From an uncultured Desulfobacterales bacterium (GTDB lineage: Bacteria > Desulfobacterota > Desulfobacteria > Desulfobacterales > JAFDCJ01): a stretch of 28,959 nucleotides of DNA. Position numbers and translations under genes: made by a program. Under the pieces are notes generated by a model. The model was given only the letters and a program-made list of their open reading frames with translations. It had not been told where the DNA came from and ran no database searches. Where the stretch lies: contig CALZJV010000038.1 of the NCBI GenBank assembly GCA_945787595.1, forward strand, positions 1-28,959, read 5' to 3'. Positions 8,547 through 16,149 of the stretch are shown piece by piece; the stretch's first letter is position 1, and every line of letters begins with the position of its first letter.

Positions 8547-11500
8547 GCAGGATTCGGCTATTCATATTGCTGCTGCAGATAGTGCTGATAGCCTGTCAAT
8601 CGACCGGCGACAAGGATACGATTGCCGGATTGCGCCATGTGCAGATCGAAATCAAAGAAGAAAAAATCGAAGGCGGGATCGACAAAGCGATGCTGAGTTA
8701 TCGACGCTTTCTGGAGGAAACGCCGGGTTCGGCCCTGGCACCCGAGGCCATGCGTCGTCTGGCCGACCTGAAGATCGAAAAAGAATACGGCACCCTCCCA
8801 GGGGGGTCTGAGCCCACCGGGCAGGCAAAGAAAATAGTGCCGCCCGTCCGAGAACGCGTGGTGCGTCCTGAGAGTTCTTCGATCACCAGCGGGCAGGCGG
8901 GTCGGGCCGCGGCGCACAGTCCGGTCTACGACGAGTCCGAGGAGGACTTTGAAACACGGGCAACCCGGAGAGAGCCGGCAGCCGGTACGGTTGCGACGGC
9001 AGACGAAAACACCGAAGGCGTAGATGATCTGGATCGGGCCAGTACCCGCGAGGCCTTGGCGCTTTATAAGAAACTGCTCCAGGATCACCCCCTGTACGAA
9101 CGCAATGACCAGGTGCTGTATCAGATGTCACGCGCTTATGAGGAACTTGGCCGGACCCAGGAGGCCATGGAGGTCATGGACCGCATAGTGCGTAAATTCC
9201 CCCGGTCCCGTTATATCGATGAAGTGCAGTTCCGGCGTGCGGAATACTTCTTTACGCACAAACGCCACCTGGATGCCGAAGATGCCTATTCGAGCATCGT
9301 CGATATTGGTGTCGGTTCGTCCTACTACGATCTGGCTCTGTATAAACTGGGCTGGACGTTCTACAAACAGGAGCTCTATGAAGAGGCTTTGAATCGATTC
9401 ATTGCGCTGCTGGATCACAAGGTTTCCGTGGGATACGACTTTGAACAGACCAAAGATGATCCGGAACGCAAGCGCACGCAAGACACCTTCCGCGTCATCA
9501 GCTTGAGTTTTTCCAACCTCGGCGGAGCGGACTCGGTGGTGGAATACTTCTCCCGTCACGGCAAACGCACTTACGAGGACAGCGTTTACAGCAATCTCGG
9601 CGAATATTACTTTGACAAACGCCGATATGCCGACGCCAGCGCCACCTACAATGCCTTCGTGAGCCGGAATCCGTTCCATAAGCTGGCACCGAATTTTCAT
9701 ATGCGAGTGATCGAAATTCATGCCGGCGGCGGATTCCCCAGTCTGGTCCTTGATGCCAAAAAGTCATTCGCCACGACTTACGGTTTGAAGGCCGAATACT
9801 GGAAGTATTTCGAACCCGGTGCACGTCCCGACGTCCTGGGGCATCTGAAAACCAACCTGATGGACCTTGCCAATCATTATCACGCCAGCTACCAGAAACC
9901 GCCTGAAGCCGAGGACAAGCCGGCTCATTTCAAGGAGGCGCTGCACTGGTACCGGGAATTTTTGAGCTCGTTTCCGGCGGAAAAGGAATCGCCGGACATC
10001 AACTACCAACTGGCGGATCTGCTGATGGAAAACCGCTCGTTCGGCGAAGCGGCCGTGGAATTCGAGAAGACCGCCTATGGTTATCCGCTGCACGAAAAAT
10101 CCTCCAAGGCCGGCTACGCTGCGGTCTACGCAAACCGGGAGTACCTGCATGCGGTCACGGCGGAGAACAAAGATACGGTCAAGCAGGAGGTCATCCGCAG
10201 TTCGTTGAAATTTGCCGACGCCTTCCCAAAGCATGAGAAGGCGGCCATCGTCCTCGGGGCGGCCGCAGATGATCTTTACGCCATGAAGGAGTTTGAACAG
10301 GCATTGGCCGCTGCATACAAGCTGAACGATACATTTCCCGACGCCGAGATTGAGGTCGTCCGTGCGGCCTGGCTGGTCGTCGGCCATTCGTCTTATGAGC
10401 TTATACGCTACAGCGAGGCTGAGACCGCCTACCTTAAGGTGTTGAAATTGTTGCCCGACGATGACAAGTCGCGCGCCGGCTTGTTCGATAATCTCGCAGC
10501 ATCGATTTACAAGCAGGGTGAGCAGGCCAAAGAGGCCGAGGACTATCGGCTTGCGGCGGACCACTTCCTGCGGGTGGGCCGTATGGCACCGACCTCGAAA
10601 ATCCGGCCCAACGCCGAATACGATGGCGCAGCTGCTTTAATCGAGCTCAAGGATTGGGGGGCGGCAACCACCGTCCTGAAAGGATTTCGCGAAAGCTTCC
10701 CCGGACACCCATTGCAGCATGATGTAACCACAAAGATGGCTTACGTTTACAGGGAAAATGGTCGGCTCTCCCTGGCGGCCAATGAATACGAGCGCATCGA
10801 AAGAGAATCCCAGGACGAAGAGATCAGACGCGAGGCCTTGCTGGTCGCTGCGGAATTGTACGCAGAAGACGGCAGCCAACTGCGTACGCTTGAGGTTTAT
10901 CGGCGTTATGTGGGGTATTTCCCGGAACCGGTGGAAGTCAACCTGGAGACACGCAGCAAAATCGCCGAAATACTAAAGGCGCAGAACGATCGGGAATCCT
11001 ATCTGAACGAGCTCAGGCAGATCGTTGCCATCGAAGCCGCCGCCAGGAGCGCCCGCACCCCACGAACCCGCTATCTTGCCGCCAAAGGCGCCCTAGTGCT
11101 GGCCGAGTCGATTTTCGATAAGTTCACGGCGGTCAAGCTGGTACAACCCTTTGAGCCGAATCTGCTCAAAAAGCGCGACTTGATGAAGACAGCGGTGCAG
11201 AAGTTCAGCCGGCTTATGGATTATGAGCTGGGAGAATTCACAGCAGCGGCGACATTTTATCTGGCCGAGATTTACACTGATTTCAGCCAGGCCCTGATGA
11301 CTTCCGAGCGTCCGAAGGGGCTGAGCGCTCTGGAGCAAGAACAGTACGAACTGGCCATCGAAGAGCAGGCCTATCCGTTTGAAGAAAAAGCCATCACTGT
11401 CCACGAGAGCAATCTCAAGCTGATTTCCCGGGGTGTATACAACGAATGGATAGAAAAAAGCCTGCAGAAATTGGCCGTATTGGTACCCGTACGCTATGCC

Positions 11501-11794
11501 AAACCGGAAGAGGCCAGCGCCATCATCGGTTCGCTGGAAACCTATATTTTTGAAGTTGAAGGCTCGACAACGCCCGCGGCAGCGGTATCCGAAGCGCAGA
11601 GAGATCCCACTGATTCCGGGACAGTTGAAGAAACCGGGGCCGTGGCGGAGACCGAAACTACAGAGCCTGCTCCGATCGAAGAACCTGAGTCTGCCGAGGC
11701 CGATCGATCTTCACACCATACGGGTGACGCGCCTGTTCCATCGGAATCCGTGGTGCAGGGAGAAAAATTAGACGGAGAGGACGTTGTGCAATGA
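8543..11794 (+). CDS. Large TPR lipoprotein (1083 aa)
   Basis: The N-terminus is a lipoprotein signal: a hydrophobic stretch ends in L15-I16-A17-C18, with Q at +2, which usually means sorting to the outer membrane. A short helical region and a low-complexity linker (~80-150) precede a very long series of TPR-like helix pairs (~160-1000), among them TREALALYKKLLQDHPLYER and YDLALYKLGWTFYKQELYEE; the pattern recalls YbgF/BamD and GltE-type TPR lipoproteins. The C-terminal ~75 residues are rich in E, T, A, S and P and probably disordered. AGGAGAGG lies 8 bp before the ATG. The gene overlaps both neighbours by 4 bp. Its length is well above usual TPR lipoproteins. Role inferred: outer-membrane-tethered periplasmic scaffold of the complex. 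Confidence 0.87.
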   Translation: MSRIRLFILLLQIVLIACQSTGDKDTIAGLRHVQIEIKEEKIEGGIDKAMLSYRRFLEETPGSALAPEAMRRLADLKIEKEYGTLPGGSEPTGQAKKIVPPVRERVVRPESSSITSGQAGRAAAHSPVYDESEEDFETRATRREPAAGTVATADENTEGVDDLDRASTREALALYKKLLQDHPLYERNDQVLYQMSRAYEELGRTQEAMEVMDRIVRKFPRSRYIDEVQFRRAEYFFTHKRHLDAEDAYSSIVDIGVGSSYYDLALYKLGWTFYKQELYEEALNRFIALLDHKVSVGYDFEQTKDDPERKRTQDTFRVISLSFSNLGGADSVVEYFSRHGKRTYEDSVYSNLGEYYFDKRRYADASATYNAFVSRNPFHKLAPNFHMRVIEIHAGGGFPSLVLDAKKSFATTYGLKAEYWKYFEPGARPDVLGHLKTNLMDLANHYHASYQKPPEAEDKPAHFKEALHWYREFLSSFPAEKESPDINYQLADLLMENRSFGEAAVEFEKTAYGYPLHEKSSKAGYAAVYANREYLHAVTAENKDTVKQEVIRSSLKFADAFPKHEKAAIVLGAAADDLYAMKEFEQALAAAYKLNDTFPDAEIEVVRAAWLVVGHSSYELIRYSEAETAYLKVLKLLPDDDKSRAGLFDNLAASIYKQGEQAKEAEDYRLAADHFLRVGRMAPTSKIRPNAEYDGAAALIELKDWGAATTVLKGFRESFPGHPLQHDVTTKMAYVYRENGRLSLAANEYERIERESQDEEIRREALLVAAELYAEDGSQLRTLEVYRRYVGYFPEPVEVNLETRSKIAEILKAQNDRESYLNELRQIVAIEAAARSARTPRTRYLAAKGALVLAESIFDKFTAVKLVQPFEPNLLKKRDLMKTAVQKFSRLMDYELGEFTAAATFYLAEIYTDFSQALMTSERPKGLSALEQEQYELAIEEQAYPFEEKAITVHESNLKLISRGVYNEWIEKSLQKLAVLVPVRYAKPEEASAIIGSLETYIFEVEGSTTPAAAVSEAQRDPTDSGTVEETGAVAETETTEPAPIEEPESAEADRSSHHTGDAPVPSESVVQGEKLDGEDVVQ

Positions 11795-12486
11795 AACGAA
11801 GGAAAATCGGAATGCTGCAATGGCTAAAAACGCGAATATGCACCGAATGGGTGATCCTGGCAATGGTGCTGTCGGTTCTATCCGGTTGTGCCACCGGCGG
11901 AAAGGTTGAGCCGGAGCTGGTCGTTCAGGAAGCCCCCGTGACCCAGGGGCCTACAGTGGCGCAACTTGCGGACGGCCGCAAAGGATTCGTCATCACGGAA
12001 GTTTCTCAGCTGGACGAAGCGGCGCGCAGGGATTTCCAGCGTGCCGTCGCCATGCTCAATGACGGGCACCATGAACAGGCCGTCGACCTGTTGGAGAAGG
12101 TCGCCAAGCAGTCACCGGGCGTCACGGCGCCCTATATCAACCTTGCGATCGCCTATCGGCACCTCGACAACCTGGAACAGGCTGAGGCCCATCTTAAAAC
12201 CGCACTCGCTCTGGTCCCCGGGCACCCGGCGGCCTGTAATGAATACGGTATGCTATATCGCAAAACCGGGCGCTTTGACCAAGCCCGGGCAATGTATGAA
12301 AAGGTGCTCGACCGGTTTCCGGAATACTATCCGGTGCACCGAAATCTGGGAATTCTCTGCGATCTCTATCTGGATGACTTGGAATGTGCCCTCGAGCATT
12401 ACGAGATTTACGGCCGGGCCAGGCCTGAAGATGAGAAGGTACAATTGTGGATTGCGGATTTGCGCAACCGGCTGAAAAGCCGTTAA
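11791..12486 (+). CDS. TPR lipoprotein (231 aa)
   Basis: A hydrophobic signal with lipobox L30-S31-G32-C33 marks a lipoprotein; the n-region before it is long (about 20 residues), and an internal start at M8 (11812) would shorten it. Residues ~75-225 hold three to four TPR units with the canonical A/G/P spacing (for example LNDGHHEQAVDLLEKVAKQS and YINLAIAYRHLDNLEQAEAH). The start overlaps the preceding stop by 4 bp (ATGA). A perfect AGGAGGT sequence at 12486-12492 follows directly and serves the next gene. The product resembles PilF/NlpI-type TPR lipoproteins in size and layout, which help assemble outer-membrane or envelope machines, but no pilus or secretin genes are near. Probably a second assembly factor of the same complex. 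Confidence 0.87.
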   Translation: MKRRKIGMLQWLKTRICTEWVILAMVLSVLSGCATGGKVEPELVVQEAPVTQGPTVAQLADGRKGFVITEVSQLDEAARRDFQRAVAMLNDGHHEQAVDLLEKVAKQSPGVTAPYINLAIAYRHLDNLEQAEAHLKTALALVPGHPAACNEYGMLYRKTGRFDQARAMYEKVLDRFPEYYPVHRNLGILCDLYLDDLECALEHYEIYGRARPEDEKVQLWIADLRNRLKSR

Positions 12487-12495
12487 GGAGGTAAC

Positions 12496-12783
12496 ATGTA
12501 TCGCAAATTATCTCTGTGTCTGTGTTTAATACTGTTCACGGCCGTCTCGGCCGTGGCTCAAGACGCGGAAACAAACGAGAAACAGGACGCCAAGGAGATG
12601 TCCGGTATGTCCATTGTCGGCAACGATGAAGCCCCGAAGTCTCTGTATATTGTTCCCTGGAAAAGCTCGGAAATCGGAGTGGAGACCAGCTTGAATACGT
12701 TGTTGAACGAGGGCGATGTACCGGTTGATCGAGATGTTTTTAAGCGGCAGCTGGATTTTTATGTCATCAGCACCGCAGAATAA
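12496..12783 (+). CDS. Small secreted protein (95 aa) just upstream of the ExbB/ExbD genes
   Basis: A clear signal peptide (residues 1-21, ending AVA before Q22) gives a mature protein of 74 residues. The first 15 mature residues are charged and probably flexible. The rest contains the ordered-looking stretch SIVGNDEAPKSLYIVPWK, then SSEIGVETSLNTLLNEGDVP and a hydrophobic end (QLDFYVIS). No Cys and no enzyme motif are seen. A strong ribosome site (AGGAGGT) lies 3 bp before the ATG. The gene is followed after 23 bp by the ExbB-like gene. I do not know a named family. Its fixed place between lipoproteins and the proton channel suggests a small periplasmic subunit of the machine, which is an inference. 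Confidence 0.75.
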   Translation: MYRKLSLCLCLILFTAVSAVAQDAETNEKQDAKEMSGMSIVGNDEAPKSLYIVPWKSSEIGVETSLNTLLNEGDVPVDRDVFKRQLDFYVISTAE

Positions 12784-12806
12784 CTTAATTGTAAGAGAGG
12801 TTTGTC

Positions 12807-13460
12807 ATGGAAACTTTTTATTCAATCGTAGCATTTTTTCAAAAGGGTGGGCTGTTCATGTACCCCATTCTGTTTGTGTTTGCGGCCGGCATGGCCATTG
12901 CGGTGGAGCGCTGGTTTCAGCTAAACCGCATCCGCAGCGCCAACCACAGTATGTGGAAATTGCTGCAGCCGGTACTGGTCCAAGGTGAGTTCGACAAGGC
13001 GCGGCAAATGGTTAACAAAAGCAAATCCACCATCGCGCAAATGCTGGCAATGGGACTGGCGCGCCAGGGTGCGGTTCGGCGTCGCGACGACATCGAAATC
13101 GCCATGGAAGAAAGCATGATGGAGATCATCCCGCAACTGGAAAAGCGCACCCCATACGTGGCCCTTCTGTCGAATATCGCCACCCTGCTGGGGCTGCTCG
13201 GCACCATCATGGGGTTGATCGAGGCGTTCACCGCAGTGGCCAATGCGAACCCCGCCGAAAAAGCGGATTTGCTGTCCGCCAGTATATCGGTGGCCATGAA
13301 TACCACGGCTTTCGGTCTAATGTCGGCGATACCGCTTCTTCTTTTCCATGCCAAACTGACATCGACCACGGGCCAGATCATAGACAGCCTGGAGATGGCA
13401 TCGGTCAAGGCGCTTAACACCATCTCCAATTTTGCCAAGCGCCAAATCGAGGCGAGTTGA
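12807..13460 (+). CDS. MotA/TolQ/ExbB-family proton channel protein, copy 1
   Basis: The product (217 aa) has the family layout: TM1 at ~16-33 (GLFMYPILFVFAAGMAIAVE), a long cytoplasmic loop (~35-115) containing the GLARQGAVRRRDDIEIAMEE helix, TM2 at ~117-140 (ATLLGLLGTIMGLIEAF) and TM3 at ~158-185 (AMNTTAFGLMSAIPLLLFH). The Thr residues in TM2 and TM3 that line the proton path in ExbB/TolQ are present (GTIMG and NTTAFG). A GAGAGG ribosome site precedes the ATG. It is expected to form the pentameric inner-membrane ring that, with ExbD-like partners encoded directly downstream, turns proton flow into movement. Copy 2 at 16150-16914 is about 94% identical over the shared ~200 residues. The specific target is not known; Tol, Ton and Agl systems use the same module. 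Confidence 0.93.
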   Translation: METFYSIVAFFQKGGLFMYPILFVFAAGMAIAVERWFQLNRIRSANHSMWKLLQPVLVQGEFDKARQMVNKSKSTIAQMLAMGLARQGAVRRRDDIEIAMEESMMEIIPQLEKRTPYVALLSNIATLLGLLGTIMGLIEAFTAVANANPAEKADLLSASISVAMNTTAFGLMSAIPLLLFHAKLTSTTGQIIDSLEMASVKALNTISNFAKRQIEAS

Positions 13461-13462
13461 TT

Positions 13463-13954
13463 ATGACCAGACGAAATCATAAAAAAAGGCGGATGCAGGA
13501 AACAGGTCAACTGGATGTAACCACTTTCCTGAACCTGATGGTGGTGCTGATACCGTTTTTGCTGATCAGCGCCGTTTTCTCGCGCGTGACAATCATGGAG
13601 TTGAGCGTTCCGACCTCCGCGGGCGGATCGGAATCGAACAAGCCGAATTTCTCGATTGAAGTGATCGTCCGCAAAACAGGATTGGAGATCGCCAACGGGT
13701 CGTACGTTGAGGCGGCGATTCCGAAAAAAGACGATCAATACGATATGGAGATGCTATCGGAAATGCTCATGCGCCTGAAAGCCCAGTACCCGGACAAGGA
13801 AGACGCAACGATCCTTCTGGAACCTGAAATAGCGTACGACTATCTGATTCAGATCATGGACGCGGTGCGCGGCGCTGAAGTCCGGGAAGATGGCAGCGAA
13901 AAGGTTCAGAGAATGCTACTTTTTCCCGACATATCCATAGGAGACGCACCATGA
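13463..13954 (+). CDS. ExbD/TolR-family protein with the key membrane Asp replaced by Asn
   Basis: ATG at 13463 is preferred (163 aa): it lies 2 bp after the upstream stop with GAGG about 10 bp upstream. A TTG at 13457 would only add two residues. The protein has a basic N-terminus (TRRNHKKRRM), one transmembrane helix (LDVTTFLNLMVVLIPFLLIS) and a periplasmic domain of ~120 residues. Aligned with the next gene's LNLTSLMDVFTILVFFLLF, the proton-carrying Asp of ExbD/TolR is Asn24 here. An Asp (D18) lies six residues earlier, before the membrane. In ExbD/TolR the Asp is essential for proton use, so this subunit may be structural or regulatory and act in a mixed dimer with the next protein. The change could be typical of a subfamily rather than a decay. 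Confidence 0.88.
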   Translation: MTRRNHKKRRMQETGQLDVTTFLNLMVVLIPFLLISAVFSRVTIMELSVPTSAGGSESNKPNFSIEVIVRKTGLEIANGSYVEAAIPKKDDQYDMEMLSEMLMRLKAQYPDKEDATILLEPEIAYDYLIQIMDAVRGAEVREDGSEKVQRMLLFPDISIGDAP

Positions 13955-14445
13955 GAAACAGCAAACGCATTAGACGGATGGGGCGAAACAAGAAAAAGGT
14001 GACCGGTTTGAACCTGACGTCCCTGATGGATGTCTTCACTATTCTGGTGTTCTTTCTGTTATTCCACGCTTCCGGCAGCGAAGTTATGGAAGCGCCCAAG
14101 CAAATCAAGCTGCCCGATTCGGTGGTCGAGACCAAGCCGAGAGAAACCGTGGTGATCATGGTCAGCCCGGAAACGGTGCTGGTTCAAGGCAAGGCCGTGA
14201 TGAGCACCCTCGAGCTGATAGATGCCAAGATGGAGACGGTTGCTGAAATCACCGAGCGGTTGAAGCAGATTGAACAAAATATTATCGGGATCAGCACCAA
14301 GACGGTCGTTGAAAGCAAGGAGGTCACTATCCTAGCAGATAAAACGATACCGTTCCAGGTGCTTAAAAAAATAATGTCAACCTGCACGGGTTCTGGATAC
14401 GGCAAAATTTCCCTTGCCGTTGTTCAGAAGGCCGAACAGGGATAG
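13951..14445 (+). CDS. ExbD/TolR-family protein with intact membrane Asp
   Basis: The product has 164 residues. A basic N-terminus (SKRIRRMGRNKKK) precedes the transmembrane helix LNLTSLMDVFTILVFFLLFH, which carries the conserved Asp (D27) needed for proton coupling in the ExbD/TolR family. The periplasmic part (~50-164) has the family's beta-alpha fold, with an extra charged helix in the middle (ERLKQIEQNI). The start overlaps the upstream ExbD-like gene by 4 bp (ATGA), so the two are probably made in matched amounts. With the ExbB-like protein it should form the active motor. Two different ExbD-type subunits next to one ExbB also occur in the Myxococcus gliding motor (AglR, AglQ, AglS), though there both TolR-like partners are thought to keep the Asp. 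Confidence 0.92.
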   Translation: MRNSKRIRRMGRNKKKVTGLNLTSLMDVFTILVFFLLFHASGSEVMEAPKQIKLPDSVVETKPRETVVIMVSPETVLVQGKAVMSTLELIDAKMETVAEITERLKQIEQNIIGISTKTVVESKEVTILADKTIPFQVLKKIMSTCTGSGYGKISLAVVQKAEQG

Positions 14446-14458
14446 TGGGAATATCGCG

Positions 14459-15940
14459 ATGACTTCCTTATTAGAACAAGAATTGGTGCCGCTCAACGCC
14501 CAGATCGAGCAAATCCGCGAAAAGCGCGAGATGCTCAAAGAACAGTTGGGCGTTGTAGCAGCAGAGCTTGAAAAATTTTCCGCCGCCAGACAGCGGTTCG
14601 ATGCGTTGCAGGACGTCTGCGATGCACTCGACAAACTGGTGGAGCTGAAAGCGGTAGGACTTTTCTGGCAAGGAATCCCCGGAGAAGCGGATGCCGCCGG
14701 ACACCTGGAACGGATTCGATCCCGCGTGGACCGTTTCGAACAGAAAATCAGAGAGATTGACGAAAAACAGACACGGCTCCAGGCACAGATCGACAGGCGA
14801 AACGACGAGTTGGCCTATCTTCACGAAGAAGTCCAGGAAGCCTATGAGCGTGAGGAACGGCGCAGGGAAGAGTTTGTCATTGAACGGGAGATTTCGCCCA
14901 TTCCTTATCGTGCCATGATCATGCCTTGGACCAAGCAGACCGAGAGCGAAAGGCACTTTCACCGCGCAGTTCTTGTGGCAATGCTCATCTGCATTTTCTT
15001 CGGCATTCTTATTCCCCGGGTGAACGTGCCGATACCGAATTATACGGCCGCTGTAGTAGAAATACCGGAACGTTTGGCCAAGCTGGTTAAAAAGGAGCCC
15101 CCCAGGCCATCACCGGCACCCAAGCCGGTGCCGAAGGAGCCCGAGCAAGAGACCCAGAAGATAAAGGATGAGTCCAAACCCGAACCCGAGAAGAAAAAAC
15201 CGGACAAAGAGTTGAAGAAAAAAACTCCGGCACCGAAGCCTCCCCAGGTGGCCAAAAAAGGCGGCGGAAAAACTTCGACAGCTCGCAAAAAGGTCGAACG
15301 CGTTGGGGTTCTAGCCTTCAAGGATACGTTTAAGGATCTTATGGACGAAACGCCTGTTGCCAAGCTCGGCACAGAGGCCCGCATAAACCGGGCAAGCCCG
15401 AAGGTAAAAGGACAGGCAGTGGCTCAGCGCTCGCTGGTGGCAATGCAGGCGCAGGGTGGGTCCAGCGGTGGTATCAGCAATTCCGGGATCAGCCGCAATC
15501 TCGGAAACGGCAACGGCGGCGGTCTCGGCGGCAGCGGTATCGGCAAAGGTAGCGGCAACGGCAACGGTGTCGGTTTTACCCAGGTGGAAAGTTCCATTGC
15601 GGGCGTGGGGGAATCTTCGAGACCGCTGAGTGATGGACCCGGGCCGGGCCGAACGGACGAAGAAATCCAGATCGTTTTTGACCGATACAAGGCGGCGCTT
15701 TATCGGATTTACAACAGGGAATTGCGCAGGGACCCGACGTTGCGCGGGAAGATTTTGTTGAAAATCAGCATTGAGACCAGTGGTGTAGTGTCCCTGTGTA
15801 ATGTGGAGTCAACCGATCTGGAGTCGCCTGAACTCGTCGCCAAGATTGTTGCACGCATCAAACGGTTTAACTTCGGCCCGAAAGAAGGCGTGCCGAAGAT
15901 GACCATTCTGTATCCGATCGACTTTCTGCCCGCGGCCTAA
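14459..15940 (+). CDS. TonB/AgmX-like linker protein with cytoplasmic coiled coil
   Basis: ATG at 14459 (493 aa) is chosen; the longer TTG start at 14414 lies inside the previous gene and has no ribosome site. Order of parts: cytoplasmic coiled coil (~5-150, with LEQELVPLNAQIEQIREKRE), one transmembrane helix (~169-190, AVLVAMLICIFFGILIP), a Pro/Lys-rich TonB-like stretch (~209-265, many KP and EP pairs), a Gly/Ser/Asn-rich linker (~331-378) and a C-terminal AgmX/PglI-type TonB-like domain (~398-493, starting DEEIQIVFDRYKAALYRIYN). This domain reaches across the periplasm to outer-membrane or scaffold partners in related systems. TonB itself has only a short cytoplasmic tail, so the coiled coil is unusual and suggests an inner cytoplasmic contact, as proposed for GltG/GltJ. 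It follows the ExbB-ExbD-ExbD genes and probably is their output. Confidence 0.88.
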   Translation: MTSLLEQELVPLNAQIEQIREKREMLKEQLGVVAAELEKFSAARQRFDALQDVCDALDKLVELKAVGLFWQGIPGEADAAGHLERIRSRVDRFEQKIREIDEKQTRLQAQIDRRNDELAYLHEEVQEAYEREERRREEFVIEREISPIPYRAMIMPWTKQTESERHFHRAVLVAMLICIFFGILIPRVNVPIPNYTAAVVEIPERLAKLVKKEPPRPSPAPKPVPKEPEQETQKIKDESKPEPEKKKPDKELKKKTPAPKPPQVAKKGGGKTSTARKKVERVGVLAFKDTFKDLMDETPVAKLGTEARINRASPKVKGQAVAQRSLVAMQAQGGSSGGISNSGISRNLGNGNGGGLGGSGIGKGSGNGNGVGFTQVESSIAGVGESSRPLSDGPGPGRTDEEIQIVFDRYKAALYRIYNRELRRDPTLRGKILLKISIETSGVVSLCNVESTDLESPELVAKIVARIKRFNFGPKEGVPKMTILYPIDFLPAA

Positions 15941-16149
15941 AAACGGTCGCTTACAGGAAGAGAGCGAATTTGTACATGGGTCTATGAGTATTCCGGGTCA
16001 AGGAGTGTCATTGCCGCGGAGGTGGGATTCCAGGAAAGTCTACTCCGGTAGACCGGGATGGTTGTCGACGTCGGCATTACGGAAACAACACCTCGTCCTA
16101 CAATTATAAAACAGAATTTTAATCAATTTAAGGTTTAAGGAGAAAAGCG
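15941..16149 (+). promoter_or_regulatory. Intergenic spacer before the second ExbB gene, with hairpin and possible promoter
   Basis: This 209-bp gap is the only large break in the cluster. It holds a perfect hairpin at 16038-16053 (GTCTAC, loop TCCG, GTAGAC) without a T-run, so it is not a classical terminator. A TACAAT sequence at 16099-16104 could be a -10 element, but no good -35 is seen at the right distance. A strong ribosome site (AAGGAG, 16137-16142) lies 7 bp before the ATG of the next gene. The second ExbB could therefore have its own transcript. The promoter call is weak. Confidence 0.35.

Noticed and set aside
13457..13462. TTG start for the first ExbD gene
   Set aside because: ATG at 13463 has better spacing to GAGG and adds only two residues less.
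14414..14458. TTG start for the TonB-like gene
   Set aside because: It lies inside the second ExbD gene without ribosome site; ATG at 14459 fits the expected N-terminus.
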